This document shows, in pieces, positions 26,060 to 34,556 of a DNA stretch of 57,359 bases (position 1 is its first letter; each line of letters starts with the position of its first letter). The notes under the pieces are model-generated. The model made no database searches. It was not told the DNA's origin and worked only from the letters and a program-made list of their open reading frames with translations. The stretch lies in NCBI GenBank assembly GCA_038528235.1, contig JBCBEX010000018.1, positions 1 through 57,359 of the forward strand. The letters are read 5' to 3'. This DNA comes from JBCBEX01 sp038528235. GTDB lineage: Bacteria > Bacteroidota > Rhodothermia > Rhodothermales > Rubricoccaceae. Made by a program: the position numbers and the translations under genes.

Positions 26060-27982
26060 ATGTCCATCACCGAGCGCATCGAAGCGCTGCTCGCTGCCAC
26101 CGAGCCCTTCAACCTGCTCACCGAGGAGCAGCGGGCCGCAACGGTGCCGTTCGTCTCCACGCGCATCTACGCAGAGGGCGCGGTCATCCTGGAGCAAGGC
26201 GTCGACACGCACAAGGCGCTCTACATCGTCGAGTCCGGCCTTGTCCGGCTCCTGGACGCGCAGCAGCAACGGCTCATCGAGATGTGCGGCGAGAACACGC
26301 ACTTCGGCGCCTATGGGCTTACGGCGGGCGGCATCCTCCCGTACGAGGCGCGCGCCGTCGAGGCGACGGTGTGCGCCCTCGTCGACGCGGAGCGGTTCTG
26401 GGCGCTGCTCAAGCAAAACGCAGACTTCAAGGCGTTCTTCGACGAGAACCTGAAGCGCTTCGTCCGCACGCGCGAGACGGACCGCGACGCGGCCGGGGCC
26501 TACCTCCTCTTCGACACCACGTTGGGCGAGCTGCTCCACCAGCCCCCCGTGACCTGCCCGCCGAACGCGTCGATCCGCACGGTCGCGCGCGCCATGCGGG
26601 ACTACGAGACGGAGACCGTCGTGATCATGAAGGAGGGCCTGCCGATGGGCCTCGTCACCGAGGGCGACATCGCCACGCGCGTTGTGGCCGCAGGTCGCTC
26701 GGCCGAGGACCCCGTAACCGACCTCATCACCCGCCCCCCCGTCGCGCTGAACACGGAGGCGCGTCTCTTCGAGGGCATCCAGGTCATGATGCAGCACCGC
26801 ATCCGCCGGGTGATGGTGATGAGCCAGGAGAACCGCGACGGCGAACGGGCACTCGCGGGCGTCATCACGGCCCAGGACGTGAGCCACTTCCGCGGCCTCG
26901 ACCCCGTCGCCACGGTCGAGCGCACCGAGAAAGCCCAATCCGTCGAGGAGTTAGCCGCCATCCGCAGCGAGTCCACGCGGCGGCTGCTACGGCTCTACCA
27001 GCAGGGCGTCCACGCGCAGGACCTGCTCGACGTCATCACCGAACTGGACGACCAGCTCAAAGCGCGGCTCTTTTTCCTCGTGGAGCGCGACCTCCACCAG
27101 GCCGAGCCCGACGCGGCCTCGGCGCTGCCGTGGGTGTGGCTCGCCTTCGGGACGCCGGGCCGCCGCGAGTGCGCCCTCACGACCTGGCAGTCCAACGGCC
27201 TCGTCTACGACAATCCCTCGGACGCCGCCGAGGCCGAGCGCGCCGCGGCGTGGTTCGCGCTCCTCGCCCAGAAGATCGAAGACGCTTTCGAGGCCTGCGG
27301 CTTCGTCAGCAGCGAGGAGGGCATCGTCGCGTTCGCCGAGCCGTTCCGGCAGCCGCTCTCGGCCTGGCAGGCCGCCTACCGGCAGTGGGCCAGCGGCACG
27401 GAGGCCACGGCCACACGGCGCGCCGCGCCCTGCTTCGACTTCCGCGCGCTCTACGGCCACACGGCGCTGGCCGACACGCTCCGCGACACGATCCGTCAGG
27501 CACTCGCCGGGACCGACGCCGCGCCCCGGCCGGGCATCGTCCGGCTCCTCCTGGACGAGGCGACCAGCCTGAAGCCGCCGTTCACCATGTTCGGCCGCCG
27601 CCTCGTTCGCGAGAAAGCAGAGAACGGCGAGGAAGGCCTCAACCTCCGCGAGCGCGGCCTGCGCCCCATCGTGGGCATGGCCCGCGCGCTGGCGCTCGAC
27701 CTCCAGCAGTCGCGCCGCACGAGCACCTTCGGGCGCCTGCGCTTCGTCGCCGACGAGGTGTCGGACATCGCTGCGGAGGCGCGCAGCCTCACGCATGCGT
27801 TCACGACCCTCGTGGACCTGCACGTGAGCACCCAGATGCGCGCCGTCGAGGTCGGCGAGAAGGCCACCGACTGGGTCGACCCCGAGGCACTCTCGCGCTC
27901 GCAGCAGAACCTGCTCAAGGAGGCCTTCCGCACGATGGGCGAGGTCCAGGAGTCGCTCCGGCAGCGGTACAACCTTCGGTGA
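26060..27982 (+). CDS. Cyclic-nucleotide-binding / CBS / DUF294 nucleotidyltransferase-like protein
   Basis: A 640-residue soluble signalling protein read from ATG 26060 (MSITERIEALLAATEPF); the frame is open upstream to 25877 without similarity. Residues about 10-130 are a cNMP-binding domain (GAVILEQGVDTHKALYIVESG). Two CBS domains follow at about 155-290 (VTCPPNASIRTVARAM, EGDIATRV; VALNTEARLFEGIQVM). Next is a DUF294 nucleotidyltransferase-like domain (WLAFGTPGRRECAL, a GS-type active-site derivative) and the helical DUF294 C-terminal domain. The same arrangement is known in GlnD-like regulators of unknown target. The cation/proton antiporter follows 178 bp downstream, a possible regulatory target. 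Confidence 0.9.
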   Translation: MSITERIEALLAATEPFNLLTEEQRAATVPFVSTRIYAEGAVILEQGVDTHKALYIVESGLVRLLDAQQQRLIEMCGENTHFGAYGLTAGGILPYEARAVEATVCALVDAERFWALLKQNADFKAFFDENLKRFVRTRETDRDAAGAYLLFDTTLGELLHQPPVTCPPNASIRTVARAMRDYETETVVIMKEGLPMGLVTEGDIATRVVAAGRSAEDPVTDLITRPPVALNTEARLFEGIQVMMQHRIRRVMVMSQENRDGERALAGVITAQDVSHFRGLDPVATVERTEKAQSVEELAAIRSESTRRLLRLYQQGVHAQDLLDVITELDDQLKARLFFLVERDLHQAEPDAASALPWVWLAFGTPGRRECALTTWQSNGLVYDNPSDAAEAERAAAWFALLAQKIEDAFEACGFVSSEEGIVAFAEPFRQPLSAWQAAYRQWASGTEATATRRAAPCFDFRALYGHTALADTLRDTIRQALAGTDAAPRPGIVRLLLDEATSLKPPFTMFGRRLVREKAENGEEGLNLRERGLRPIVGMARALALDLQQSRRTSTFGRLRFVADEVSDIAAEARSLTHAFTTLVDLHVSTQMRAVEVGEKATDWVDPEALSRSQQNLLKEAFRTMGEVQESLRQRYNLR

Positions 27983-27996
27983 GCCGGTATGTCAGT

Positions 27997-28044
27997 GGCA
28001 CGATGCCCGGCACGATGCACGCCACGATGCCCGGCACGATGATG
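27997..28044 (+). repeat. 12-bp tandem repeat, four units
   Basis: GGCACGATGCCC, GGCACGATGCAC, GCCACGATGCCC and GGCACGATGATG in a row, 15 bp after the stop of the CBS/DUF294 gene. Intergenic. Confidence 0.8.
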
Positions 28045-28160
28045 CGCGAGGCAGATCGCTGGTGCACGCCCCGTAGCTGAAACGGGCCCCGACGCACCGT
28101 CCACCGGATCGCCGAACTGCCTGGGGAGCCGGTCGTAGGAGGTCCCTGCACCTCGCCTCT

Positions 28161-30698
28161 ATGCCGCCCATCCTTCCGCTGCCCATCACCGATCCGGTCC
28201 TGATCGTCGCGCTGGCGATGGGGTTGATCCTGCTCGCGCCGATGCTGTTTCGGCGGCTGCGGCTGCCCGGCATCGTGGGGTTGATCGTGGCGGGGGCGCT
28301 GGTGGGGCCGAGCGTGCTGGGGCTGCTGGAGCGCGACGCCACCTTCGAGCTGCTCGGGACGGTCGGGCTGCTCTATCTGATGTTTGTGGCGGGCGTGACG
28401 CTCGACCTGAATCAGTTCGCCCGGCAGCGGACGCGGAGCCTCGTCTTCGGGCTCGTGTCGTTCGGGACGCCCATGGGACTGTCGCTGCTCGTCGGCCCGG
28501 CGCTTTTGGGGCTGGACCTGCCGACCTCGTTCTTGCTTGGCTCCATCGTGGGGTCGCACACGCTGCTGGCGCTCCCTGTGGCACAGCGGCTCGGCATCGC
28601 CAAGAACCCGGCGGTCATCATGGCGACGGGCGGGACGATGGTGACGGACGTGCTCTCGCTCGTCGTGCTGGCGGTCGTGGTGGCACTGCAAACGGGCGAC
28701 GCCAATATGCTCTTCTGGGGCGGCTTCGCGGCTCGCGTGGCGCTGTGGCTGGCAGCGGTGCTGGTGGTGCTCCCCCGCCTCGGGCGGTGGTTCTTCCGCA
28801 CCGTGCGCAAGCAGCCCGATGTCGAGTTCGTCTTCCTGATGTTCGCCTTCTTCGCGACGGCGTGGCTGGCCGACCTCGCCGGGCTCGCGGCCATCATCGG
28901 CGCATTCGCGGCGGGCCTCGTGCTCAACCGGCTCGTGCCGCCGCAGAGCCCCCTCATGACGCGCATCCGCTTCGTCGGCGATGCCGTGTTCATCCCGTTC
29001 TTCCTGCTGTCGGTGGGGCTGCTGGTCGATGTGAGCGTGCTCACGCAGCTGGAGGTGTGGGCGAAGGCCCTCGTGGTGGCGAGCCTCGTGTTCGTCGGTA
29101 AGACGATTGCAGCGGGCGGCATCGGGCTGGGCTTTCGGCTGCGGCGCGAGGAAATCGCGACGATCGCGGGGCTGACATTCCCGCAGGCAGCGGCCACGCT
29201 CGCGGTGACGCTTATCGGCTTCGACCTGGGCTTCTTCGAGGCAGCGATGGTCAACGCGGTCGTGGTGGTGATCATGCTGACGTGCCTCGCAGGGCCGTGG
29301 CTCGTGGAGCGCTTCGGGCGCGCCGTAGCCCTCGCCGACGCCGAGGCAGCCTCGCCGACGGAGCGTCCGCAGCGCATCCTTGTCCCGCTCGCCAACCCCG
29401 ACACCGCCGAGGAGTTGGTCGACCTCGCGCTCCTACTCCACAGCCCGACGAGCCGCCAGCCGATCTACCCGCTCACCATCGCCCGCCGCGAGGACGACGT
29501 CCCGGCGAGCGAGAAGCTGCTCGAAACGGCCGTCGTCCATGCCGCTGCAGCCGACGTGCCCTGCACGCCGCTGACGCGCATCGACCTCAACCCGGCCTCG
29601 GGCATCATCCGCGCCGTCCGCGAGGAGCGCATCTCGACGGTCGTCGTCGGGTGGAACGGGCGCAGCACGGCGACGGCGTTCGTCTTCGGGAGCATCCTCG
29701 ACCAGGTGCTCGAAGAGACGCGCACGATGACCGTCGTGAGCAAGCTGGAGGCGCCGGTCAACACGACGGCGCGGCTGCTCGTGGCGGTGCCGCCGCTGGC
29801 CGAGCGCGAGGCGGGTTTCCCGGCGGCCCTCCGCGCACTGAAGGTGCTCGCCGACCAGAAGGGCGCCTCGTTGCTGTTCCTGACGACGTCCGAGTCGGTG
29901 GCACCGCTGCGGTCGCTGGCCGAGCGCACGAAGCCCGCCGCCCCGTTCGAGGTCGCCACGCTCGACACCTGGGCCGACCTCCCGGCCTCGCTCGACCGCG
30001 TGGTGGTGGCCAACGACATGGTCGTGCTGGTGAGCGTGCGGCAGGGCACGCTCGCATGGCGGCCCGCGCTCGACCGGCTTCCCCGCGTACTCGCGGCGCG
30101 CTTCGACACCGTCTCGTTTCTCACGATCTATCTCGCCGAGCCCGACCGCACCGCGCTCACCACCGACGCGCGCGACCCCGAGGGCGTGACCGCCGTGCTG
30201 GATGCGCTCCCGCCGCAGCACATCCTCACGACGTTGCGACCCGGGAGCGCCGAGTATGCGCTCCAGCAGTTGCTCTGCCAGGCATTCGCGGACCGCCCCG
30301 AACTCCCCTTCCGGCTTGCACGGATCCTCGCGCAAGGCACCGCCGATGGCATGCTGCCGAGCGAGGCCGACCCCATGGCCGACGGCACCTACGCGCCCGA
30401 ACTGCTCCCCGGCGTGGTGTTCTACCACCTCCACACGCCCGAGGTGCGGCAGATGCAGCTCTTCCTCGGGCTCAACAACAATGGCCTCCTATTCGAGCAC
30501 ACTGGCAGCCCCGTCCACGCCGTCCTCGTCCTCCTCGTCCCGATGGATGTCGATTCGACGACTTACCTACGGCGGCTCTCCGTCGTGGCGCACCTCATCC
30601 ACACGCCCGAGCACGTCGAGGCCCTCCGTGACGTAAACACGCCCGACGAGGCCCGCGCCCTACTTCGGCAGCACCTTGCCGAAGCGGCGGTCGGGTAG
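28161..30698 (+). CDS. Cation:proton antiporter (CPA2/KefB type) with C-terminal USP-like region
   Basis: An 845-residue protein. Residues 1-400 have 12 or so membrane helices: LRLPGIVGLIVAGALVGPSVLG near the start, the ELLGTVGLLYLMFVAGVTLDL segment typical of CPA2 antiporters, and AGLAAIIGAFAAGLVLNRLVP, where the usual Asp pair is not obvious. Residues about 405-680 form a soluble region beginning RILVPLANPDTAEELVDLALLL, like a universal-stress-protein domain, with a second similar one after about 550. The last ~140 residues are unassigned. The CPA2 family exchanges K+ or Na+ for H+. Neighbouring CBS/cNMP regulator may control it. Confidence 0.87.
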   Translation: MPPILPLPITDPVLIVALAMGLILLAPMLFRRLRLPGIVGLIVAGALVGPSVLGLLERDATFELLGTVGLLYLMFVAGVTLDLNQFARQRTRSLVFGLVSFGTPMGLSLLVGPALLGLDLPTSFLLGSIVGSHTLLALPVAQRLGIAKNPAVIMATGGTMVTDVLSLVVLAVVVALQTGDANMLFWGGFAARVALWLAAVLVVLPRLGRWFFRTVRKQPDVEFVFLMFAFFATAWLADLAGLAAIIGAFAAGLVLNRLVPPQSPLMTRIRFVGDAVFIPFFLLSVGLLVDVSVLTQLEVWAKALVVASLVFVGKTIAAGGIGLGFRLRREEIATIAGLTFPQAAATLAVTLIGFDLGFFEAAMVNAVVVVIMLTCLAGPWLVERFGRAVALADAEAASPTERPQRILVPLANPDTAEELVDLALLLHSPTSRQPIYPLTIARREDDVPASEKLLETAVVHAAAADVPCTPLTRIDLNPASGIIRAVREERISTVVVGWNGRSTATAFVFGSILDQVLEETRTMTVVSKLEAPVNTTARLLVAVPPLAEREAGFPAALRALKVLADQKGASLLFLTTSESVAPLRSLAERTKPAAPFEVATLDTWADLPASLDRVVVANDMVVLVSVRQGTLAWRPALDRLPRVLAARFDTVSFLTIYLAEPDRTALTTDARDPEGVTAVLDALPPQHILTTLRPGSAEYALQQLLCQAFADRPELPFRLARILAQGTADGMLPSEADPMADGTYAPELLPGVVFYHLHTPEVRQMQLFLGLNNNGLLFEHTGSPVHAVLVLLVPMDVDSTTYLRRLSVVAHLIHTPEHVEALRDVNTPDEARALLRQHLAEAAVG

Positions 30699-30703
30699 GG
30701 AAA

Positions 30704-30796
30704 GTGCAGCGGTTGAGCAGTGCAGCGGTGTGGCGGTGAAGACCTCCCTACCGCGACGCGGCAACACCGCAACACCATCCCACTCCCTCACTGCAC
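30704..30796. repeat. Iterated-word inverted repeat between convergent genes
   Basis: Ends GTGCAG (30704) and CTGCAC (30796). The left arm is GCAGCGGTTGAGCAGTGCAG plus GGTGTGGCGGTG, the right arm GGCAACACCGCAACACC plus CACTCCCTCACTGCAC. The right end overlaps the last two codons of the glycerophosphodiesterase gene. It has no T-run, so it is not a typical terminator. Confidence 0.7.
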
Positions 30797-31636
30797 GCGG
30801 TCCGGGTAGTCGGTGATCAGTCCGGCCACGCCGAGGTCGCGGAGGCGCTGCGCCTCATCAGGGTCGTTGACGGTCCATGGGATCACGTCCATGCCGACGG
30901 ACGCCGCAGCCATCATCAAATCGGCGTCCACGAGCCGGTAGTCGGGGCTGTAGATGTGCGGGACAAAGCCGAGGCGGGCGACATGGTTGGTGACGCTGTG
31001 CTCGCTCTCGTACGCCACGAGGAGCGCGAGCCGGATCGGCAGGGCAAGCCGGTGTGCTTCCTGTAGCGTCCGCACGTCGAACGACTGTAGCGTGGCGCGC
31101 GGGGCGATGCCGGTCTCATCGAGGACGTCCCAAAGGAGTGCCGTGAATCGCTCGGGGCTGGGGTGGAAGAGGCCGTCTGTGGCGTCGGTGCACTTCGTCT
31201 CGATGTTGTAGAACGGGGCGGGGCGTCCGTCCCGCGCCGCCTTCGCCTCAGCGCGTTCGATCACGTCGCGCAGGCGTGGTTTCGCGACCGCCATCGTCAC
31301 CTGCTCAGGAAAGCGCGGGTTGCCACGTTGTCCGACATCATAGCGTGCGATCTCGGTATAGGGCATCTGGAACAGGTTCAGGCTCCGCGCTTCGTCCTCT
31401 GAGACGGGAGTGCCGTCGGGGTGCGAAGCGATGTCGGCGTTCATCCACGGCTCGTGGCTCACCACGAACTCCTCGTCCTGCGAGATGACGGTGTCGAGTT
31501 CAAGCGTAGTGACGTCGAGGTCGAGCGCGAGGTCGAATGCCGGGAGCGTGTTTTCGGGGCGGAGGCCGCGCGCGCCGCGGTGGCCCTGAAGGTCAAAGCC
31601 CGACGGGCGGAGTGGCGAGGGGGCAGACACAGTCAC
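30788..31636 (-). CDS. Glycerophosphodiester phosphodiesterase
   Basis: Hydrolyses glycerophosphodiesters to glycerol-3-phosphate and an alcohol. Start placed at GTG 31636 (VTVSAPSP), 18 residues before the catalytic QGHRGARG; an ATG at 31741 adds 35 residues without similarity. The family signature is clear: HRGARGLRPENTLPAF (His and Arg at 19-20, Glu28), LELDTVISQDEEFVVSHEPW, FYNIETKC and LQSFDVRTL, ending with PWTVNDPDEAQRLRDLGVAGLITDYP. The protein has no signal peptide in this reading; the longer form also lacks one. The serine hydrolase gene lies 127 bp upstream in the same direction. Confidence 0.88.
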   Translation of the reverse strand: MTVSAPSPLRPSGFDLQGHRGARGLRPENTLPAFDLALDLDVTTLELDTVISQDEEFVVSHEPWMNADIASHPDGTPVSEDEARSLNLFQMPYTEIARYDVGQRGNPRFPEQVTMAVAKPRLRDVIERAEAKAARDGRPAPFYNIETKCTDATDGLFHPSPERFTALLWDVLDETGIAPRATLQSFDVRTLQEAHRLALPIRLALLVAYESEHSVTNHVARLGFVPHIYSPDYRLVDADLMMAAASVGMDVIPWTVNDPDEAQRLRDLGVAGLITDYPDRVQ

Positions 31637-31762
31637 GAGATCATCGGGCAGGTGGGAGAGCACAACGCTATGCGGACGTGGTGTATATGGACCCAAGATC
31701 ACGCCAGCGCAATCTCCATGTTGCCGAAGGGTTGTATCCAAAGAGGTAACCTCGCTGCCGCG

Positions 31763-32926
31763 TCAGTGTGGGTCACGACCCGGGCTGGCTGTTGCCACGT
31801 GGCCAAGCAAGTCCAACCCAAAGTCGGTTGCGTCTTGCTGGATGTTCGTGAAAACGACCACGCCAACGCCTCCCCCGGTGTTTCCCGAGACGTAGCCTGC
31901 GAAGCTGCGGGTTCCTCCCGTGCTTCCGTTGTGCCAAAGTGCCAGGCTCGCTCCGTCGGTGCCGATGGGCGAGCGGTGCCACCCAAGCGCCACGCTGAAC
32001 GAGTGTGCAGGTATGGACACCCTCGGTCTTTTGACCATCGCGATGGCCTCGGCAAGCGAAGGGGGGAGGTCGGCGGGCGGGTCGAGGTGAACCGCCAGCA
32101 GCGCGAGCATGTCTGCGGTAGAGGCACGGAGCGCTCCGGCACCAGCAAAAGCGTCGGTGAACGTCCAGGGCGGTGTTGTCTGGCCAGGCTGGGCGTGTGG
32201 CTGCGCAAGCCGGGCCGTGTCGGGCACCAAGACGCTCGTCTCTTCCAGTCCAAGCGGACGGAGCACGTGCGTTTGGATGAGATCGGCATACGTCACCCCC
32301 TCAGCACGAGCGAGCGCGTGGCCGAGAAGACCAACGCCGAGGTTGGAGTAGAGGTAGTCGCCAGGCGCGCCGATGTGGATCCCGCCGAGTGCGCTGAAGA
32401 GGTCGCGGACGGTGTAGGTCGCGTACGGGTCGAGCGTCAGTGGGAGACCGGGGGGGAGAAAGGGAAGGCCGGCCGTATGGGATGCGAGGCGTTCGAGGGT
32501 GACGTGCTCGGGCACGGCAAGGGAGTCAGGGAGGTAAGCGGAGACCGGGTCGTCTAGGGCAACGGTGCCGCGCGCAGCCAGGTCGGCAAGCGCGAGTGCA
32601 GTAAAGACCTTCGTGATGGAGGCAATCTCGTAGCGCGTATGTATGTCCGGCGCACCGAGGCTGTCAGCATCGCCGTAGACCCAGACCTGGCGTCCCGTGC
32701 TGTCTACAAGGCCCACGACCAGACTCGGCAGGGTGTGCGCCTCGAAGAACGCCCGCGCCAATGAGTCAACGAGAGCCGTGTCGGCATGGACGGCGTGGGG
32801 CGCATCCACGGTAGGTGCCGGAGGTGCGTCGCGTGCAGGCAAACAGCCTGCAGCGAGGGCGCCTAGAACGAGAGCGGCGAGCCCTACCTCAGCCAGAAGA
32901 GCGGCCCGGTAGAAAGGAATCGACAT
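31763..32926 (-). CDS. Serine hydrolase lipoprotein (beta-lactamase class C fold)
   Basis: A 387-residue protein with lipoprotein leader ending LAAGC (Cys28). The active-site SxxK is SITK in YEIASITKVFTALAL, the tyrosine motif is YSN in YLYSNLGVGLLGHALA, and the third motif is HNG in LWHNGSTGG. These are the class C beta-lactamase/DD-peptidase/esterase family elements. The HxG at the third motif is common among family members with esterase or peptidase activity; whether it degrades beta-lactams cannot be told. It is probably anchored in the periplasm. Confidence 0.88.
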   Translation of the reverse strand: MSIPFYRAALLAEVGLAALVLGALAAGCLPARDAPPAPTVDAPHAVHADTALVDSLARAFFEAHTLPSLVVGLVDSTGRQVWVYGDADSLGAPDIHTRYEIASITKVFTALALADLAARGTVALDDPVSAYLPDSLAVPEHVTLERLASHTAGLPFLPPGLPLTLDPYATYTVRDLFSALGGIHIGAPGDYLYSNLGVGLLGHALARAEGVTYADLIQTHVLRPLGLEETSVLVPDTARLAQPHAQPGQTTPPWTFTDAFAGAGALRASTADMLALLAVHLDPPADLPPSLAEAIAMVKRPRVSIPAHSFSVALGWHRSPIGTDGASLALWHNGSTGGTRSFAGYVSGNTGGGVGVVVFTNIQQDATDFGLDLLGHVATASPGRDPH

Positions 32927-33037
32927 GGCTAGGCTGGATCACGTGATAGGAGAAGGGTTATCTCCCGACCGGGGGGCGCGTCGTCACGCAGGCCGTCGCC
33001 CGCGGTCAGGTCGCATGAGCGAGATCGCTTGCCTGCT

Positions 33038-34351
33038 CTAAAACGCTTCGTCATAGACGACGGCCCCGTCGGCATCGTATAGCGTCACATAGTCGATGGC
33101 GCCCGCGCCGCCGAAGCGGAATCGCAGCCCGACCACCTGACCCATGTCTTCCTCCATGCGGGCAGTGAATGGGGCGTTCGTGCCTACCTGAATCCGCACA
33201 TCATCGCCACGTACGCCGAGGCGCACGCGTTGCCACGAGGAGAGATCGACCCCGAAAGCCGACAGGTCGTTGGTTTTGCCTCCCAGGTGGTGCATGCCGA
33301 GCAGGAGGTTCATGTCTCCTACGCAGCCCGCCTGGCCCAGTGGGATCTGAAAAGCCCCACGCTCGCCGAGGACGGACACCTCGGCGGGTCCGCACGGATA
33401 ACGCCCGTCGGCGACGGTTCTGCGCAGCGCGGTTTCCAGTGAGAAGCCGTCCGCGCGCACGCCAAACGTGCGCACGTTGTAGTACTCAAGGACCCGGTAC
33501 TCCTCCTCGGGGTCGTGCCCACGGTCCGACAGCAGCGCGGGTTCAACGGACAACGCCCCCTCCGACGAGGAGAGGATGTCGGTGAGATAGCTCGGTGTTG
33601 GCTCGGCCTCGATAAGCGCGATCCAGCCGTCCGTCGTGATGTGGACCGGGTGCTCTGCGAGGACACGGTCGTCCGCGAGTAGCTTGGCGTTGAAGAAGCC
33701 AGGACGGTAGTAGGTCGACGTGTAGGTCTGGTGCTCCGGGGCAACTAGGGCGCGGCGTCGCTGGTCCCACGACTGCTGAATGAAAAAGCTATCGGCGTCT
33801 GCTTGGCCGACGTCGTAGTCGAAGATCACGGTGTTCGGTACGCCGCTGGTCACGGGGCGGCTCAGAAAGGTGACGGCGGTGGGCACCGAGGCATCGGCGT
33901 GTAGGTCGCTCGGCGTCTCTTTAAGCCCGGCCCACAGGGCCATGCCGAAGCATAGCGAGAGTGCCACGACCGCCATGTACCGCACGCGACGTGTGGTAGA
34001 CGGCGCAGCACGCATCGGCGGTATGACCTCGGTCGCCACGTCTGCAGGAGTGCCACCTGGAGTGGCAGCTCCGGAAGGCGTCGTGCCGTCAGCGCTGCGT
34101 AGGTAGTCTCTCCACGATGCATGACCGACAAAGAGGGCGAGCGTGTCGAGAGAGTGGCGGCTCGGTGAACTGTGATAGGCGACGCGCCCCCACAGGCGCT
34201 TCAGGGTCGTTGCGCTGATAGCGCGGCCGGTTTCTTCCTGGATGCGGAGACTGAGATCCTCGAAGTCCTGCGTCGTCCAGTCGCTCGCATCACCCCAACG
34301 GAGGCGCTGTTCGATGTACGATTTGCAGCGATCTAGATCCGGATTCTGCAT
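33038..34351 (-). CDS. Membrane protein with N-terminal HTH-like domain and periplasmic beta-sandwich
   Basis: A 437-residue protein from ATG 34351 (MQNPDLDRCKSYIEQRL); a longer frame exists. Residues 1-90 look like a cytoplasmic helical domain (DFEDLSLRIQEETGRAISATTLKRLWGRV), reminiscent of a helix-turn-helix, ending FVGHASWRDYLR. A membrane helix is near residues 125-145 (MAVVALSLCFGMALWAGL). The periplasmic part begins with a PKD-like region (TVIFDYDVGQADADSFFIQQSW, GFFNAKLLADDRVL) followed by a concanavalin/LamG-like beta-sandwich ending DYVTLYDADGAVVYD. I know no named family for it. The divergent gene encodes a secreted protein with a similar jelly-roll-like part. Confidence 0.72.
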   Translation of the reverse strand: MQNPDLDRCKSYIEQRLRWGDASDWTTQDFEDLSLRIQEETGRAISATTLKRLWGRVAYHSSPSRHSLDTLALFVGHASWRDYLRSADGTTPSGAATPGGTPADVATEVIPPMRAAPSTTRRVRYMAVVALSLCFGMALWAGLKETPSDLHADASVPTAVTFLSRPVTSGVPNTVIFDYDVGQADADSFFIQQSWDQRRRALVAPEHQTYTSTYYRPGFFNAKLLADDRVLAEHPVHITTDGWIALIEAEPTPSYLTDILSSSEGALSVEPALLSDRGHDPEEEYRVLEYYNVRTFGVRADGFSLETALRRTVADGRYPCGPAEVSVLGERGAFQIPLGQAGCVGDMNLLLGMHHLGGKTNDLSAFGVDLSSWQRVRLGVRGDDVRIQVGTNAPFTARMEEDMGQVVGLRFRFGGAGAIDYVTLYDADGAVVYDEAF

Positions 34352-34556
34352 AGTCTGCTGGATGGTCTGCTCGTCGCGGGGCACACCACCCATCTCAGGG
34401 CCCCTGTGAATTGAGTTGAACCGACTTGAACGCGGCCTGAATGGGAATGGCGCTACGCAAGGCCGTTCCTGAGTGTTGCTGCCCGCGCGGTCGTGGCAGC
34501 CCTGTACGATTCGCCTCGTACGTGCTCGCACCCCCGATCATCCAACCGAACAGGCC

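Noticed and set aside
26284..28080. Second plus-strand frame of about 600 codons within the CBS/DUF294 gene.
   Set aside because: Another-frame shadow rich in Arg, Pro, Gly and His; the true frame has all four domains.
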